A stretch of DNA of 64,000 bases from an uncultured Flavobacteriaceae bacterium. Lineage in GTDB: Bacteria; Bacteroidota; Bacteroidia; Flavobacteriales; Flavobacteriaceae. The position numbers were made by a program, and so were the translations under genes. How positions within the stretch are numbered: position 1 is the stretch's first letter; every line of letters starts with the position of its first letter. The notes under the pieces are model-generated. The model made no database searches. It saw only the letters and a program-made list of their open reading frames with translations, and was not told where the DNA came from. The DNA lies in NCBI GenBank assembly GCA_905479745.1, contig CAJQNO010000039.1, forward strand, positions 1 to 64,000, in the 5' to 3' direction. Of the stretch, positions 63,145 to 64,000 are shown piece after piece.

Positions 63145-63915
63145 ATGGAAAAAAATGTACCCACCGAAGCCATACGTTTTAAAAAAGTTAGAGAAGAGCA
63201 AAATCATACCCAGCAGTCCTTTGCCGAACTTCTAGGGATTGGAACGACGACCGCAGATATTGAACGCGGCAAGACAAAGATCTCCGGCAAGGCCGTAATG
63301 GAGCTATTGCGCTTGTTTGGCATCAACCCGTTGTGGTTGTACGGGAGGAGTTTCAGCCAGTATGTGGATGTTAGCGGCGGCGATGTGAGTCCGAAGGTGA
63401 TCACCCTCAATCCTGATGAAAAGGATACTATCTTACTTGTAAACCAAAAGGCGGCGGCAGGTTATCCCCATAACATCCAGGATGTAGAGTGGTACGAAAC
63501 CTTACCATCATTCTCCATCCCTTTACCCGAATACCGAAACGCCACTTACCGTGGTTTCCAGGTGGAAGGAGACAGTATGCTGCCAAATATCCGTCCTAAT
63601 GAGTGGGTGCTTGGGAAAGCGGTATCCAGTATTACGGAGGCGAGTGATAGCCGGATATATATAGTAGTATTGCACGATTCTGTTTTAGTTAAGAAACTTC
63701 AGAAGATACCCAATACTCCCGATAGAGTTAGGCTTGTATCGCTTAATCCGGAGTATTTACCAATAGATGTTGAGGTGAAGGATATTCAGGAATTATGGAT
63801 GGTGAACAGTAAACTTACTTTTGGTATAGATGAACCTTCAGACAGTACTTTACTGCGGCAGTTACAGGCTTCCATGGAAGAATTAAAAGGTCAATTGAAA
63901 GGGCTGAACACATAA
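63145..63915 (+). CDS. XRE/S24 (LexA/CI-like) repressor
   Basis: This 256-aa protein starts at ATG 63145 (MEKNVPTEAIRFKKVREEQN). The N-terminal helix-turn-helix is RFKKVREEQNHTQQSFAELLG, then TTADIERGKTKISG. The C-terminal S24 peptidase domain has the Ser in FQVEGDSMLPNIRPNEWVLG and the Lys in VLVKKLQ. Such proteins cleave themselves on RecA-ssDNA contact or act as stable repressors. The palindrome in front points to autoregulation. The predicted promoter would make a very short or leaderless mRNA. Confidence 0.85.
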   Translation: MEKNVPTEAIRFKKVREEQNHTQQSFAELLGIGTTTADIERGKTKISGKAVMELLRLFGINPLWLYGRSFSQYVDVSGGDVSPKVITLNPDEKDTILLVNQKAAAGYPHNIQDVEWYETLPSFSIPLPEYRNATYRGFQVEGDSMLPNIRPNEWVLGKAVSSITEASDSRIYIVVLHDSVLVKKLQKIPNTPDRVRLVSLNPEYLPIDVEVKDIQELWMVNSKLTFGIDEPSDSTLLRQLQASMEELKGQLKGLNT

Positions 63916-63938
63916 AAAAGCCTCCAATGGAGGCTTTT
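63916..63938. terminator. Bidirectional terminator
   Basis: AAAAGCCTCC and GGAGGCTTTT make a perfect 10-bp stem with an AAT loop. It is shared by the repressor gene and the convergent partial gene. Confidence 0.8.
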
Positions 63939-63958
63939 AATTACTTGATTAACCGGGA

Positions 63959-64000
63959 TTAGGAGTTATCTTCGTCGGTTTCAACCTTCATCTTGGTTTC
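63959..64000 (-). CDS. C-terminal end of a gene continuing beyond the window
   Basis: The minus-strand frame reads ETKMKVETDEDNS then TAA. Only 13 residues are visible, so no function can be given. Its position facing the shared terminator supports it. Confidence 0.4.
   Translation of the reverse strand, partial: ETKMKVETDEDNS

Overview
The window comes from a Flavobacteriaceae-like member of the Bacteroidota. Supporting signs are a FolK-deoxynucleoside kinase fusion, a T9SS C-terminal sorting domain, many short lipoproteins, SpvB/RHS proteins of Bacteroidota type, and a promoter of the TTG-N20-TAnnTTTG form.

The left chromosomal flank (1-6.5 kb) holds an AsmA-like gene (partial), a queuosine-precursor transporter, folK-dNK, a TrmH/SpoU methyltransferase, mutS, tRNA-Gly(GCC) and tRNA-Leu(TAA). 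The right flank (61-64 kb) holds a 109-bp tandem repeat, small membrane proteins and lipoproteins, and an S24/LexA-like repressor.

Between them lies one inserted element of about 54.5 kb. It sits in tRNA-Leu: the last 64 bases of that gene, plus one more base, recur as a 65-bp direct repeat at 60913-60977. A tyrosine integrase and an excisionase-like gene lie just inside the right repeat. The element has a relaxase, a MobC-like protein and a coupling ATPase, but no recognisable VirB4/Tra mating-pair genes. It therefore looks like an integrative mobilizable element rather than a self-transmissible ICE.

The cargo is modular. (a) 6.7-13.1 kb: a Gabija-like OLD nuclease plus UvrD helicase operon, extended by two unrecognised genes and an LRAT-domain gene. 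(b) 13.3-15.4 kb: an XRE regulator and a T9SS-exported FG-GAP protein. (c) 15.5-25.3 kb: the mobilization operon, heavily structured non-coding DNA, a candidate small RNA, a RuvC-like protein and DNA-binding proteins. (d) 25.3-33.7 kb: two XerD-like recombinases around a tRNA-Ile, a trypsin-like protease, a two-gene CBASS system (CD-NTase plus HNH-SAVED effector), a second ATPase and a RadC-like protein.

(e) 33.8-59.0 kb is the most striking part. It is a nearly complete type II secretion/type IV filament-like machine (GspC, D, E, F, G, L and M-like parts, three minor pseudopilins and a prepilin peptidase) in two divergent operons. They surround two giant Sec-exported proteins: an SpvB/TcB-like protein of 1868 aa and an RHS protein of 1764 aa with a variable C-terminal domain, followed by a lipoprotein that may be its immunity protein. 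I infer a dedicated secretion system whose substrates are encoded inside its own operon, carried on a mobilizable island that also bears two anti-phage systems.
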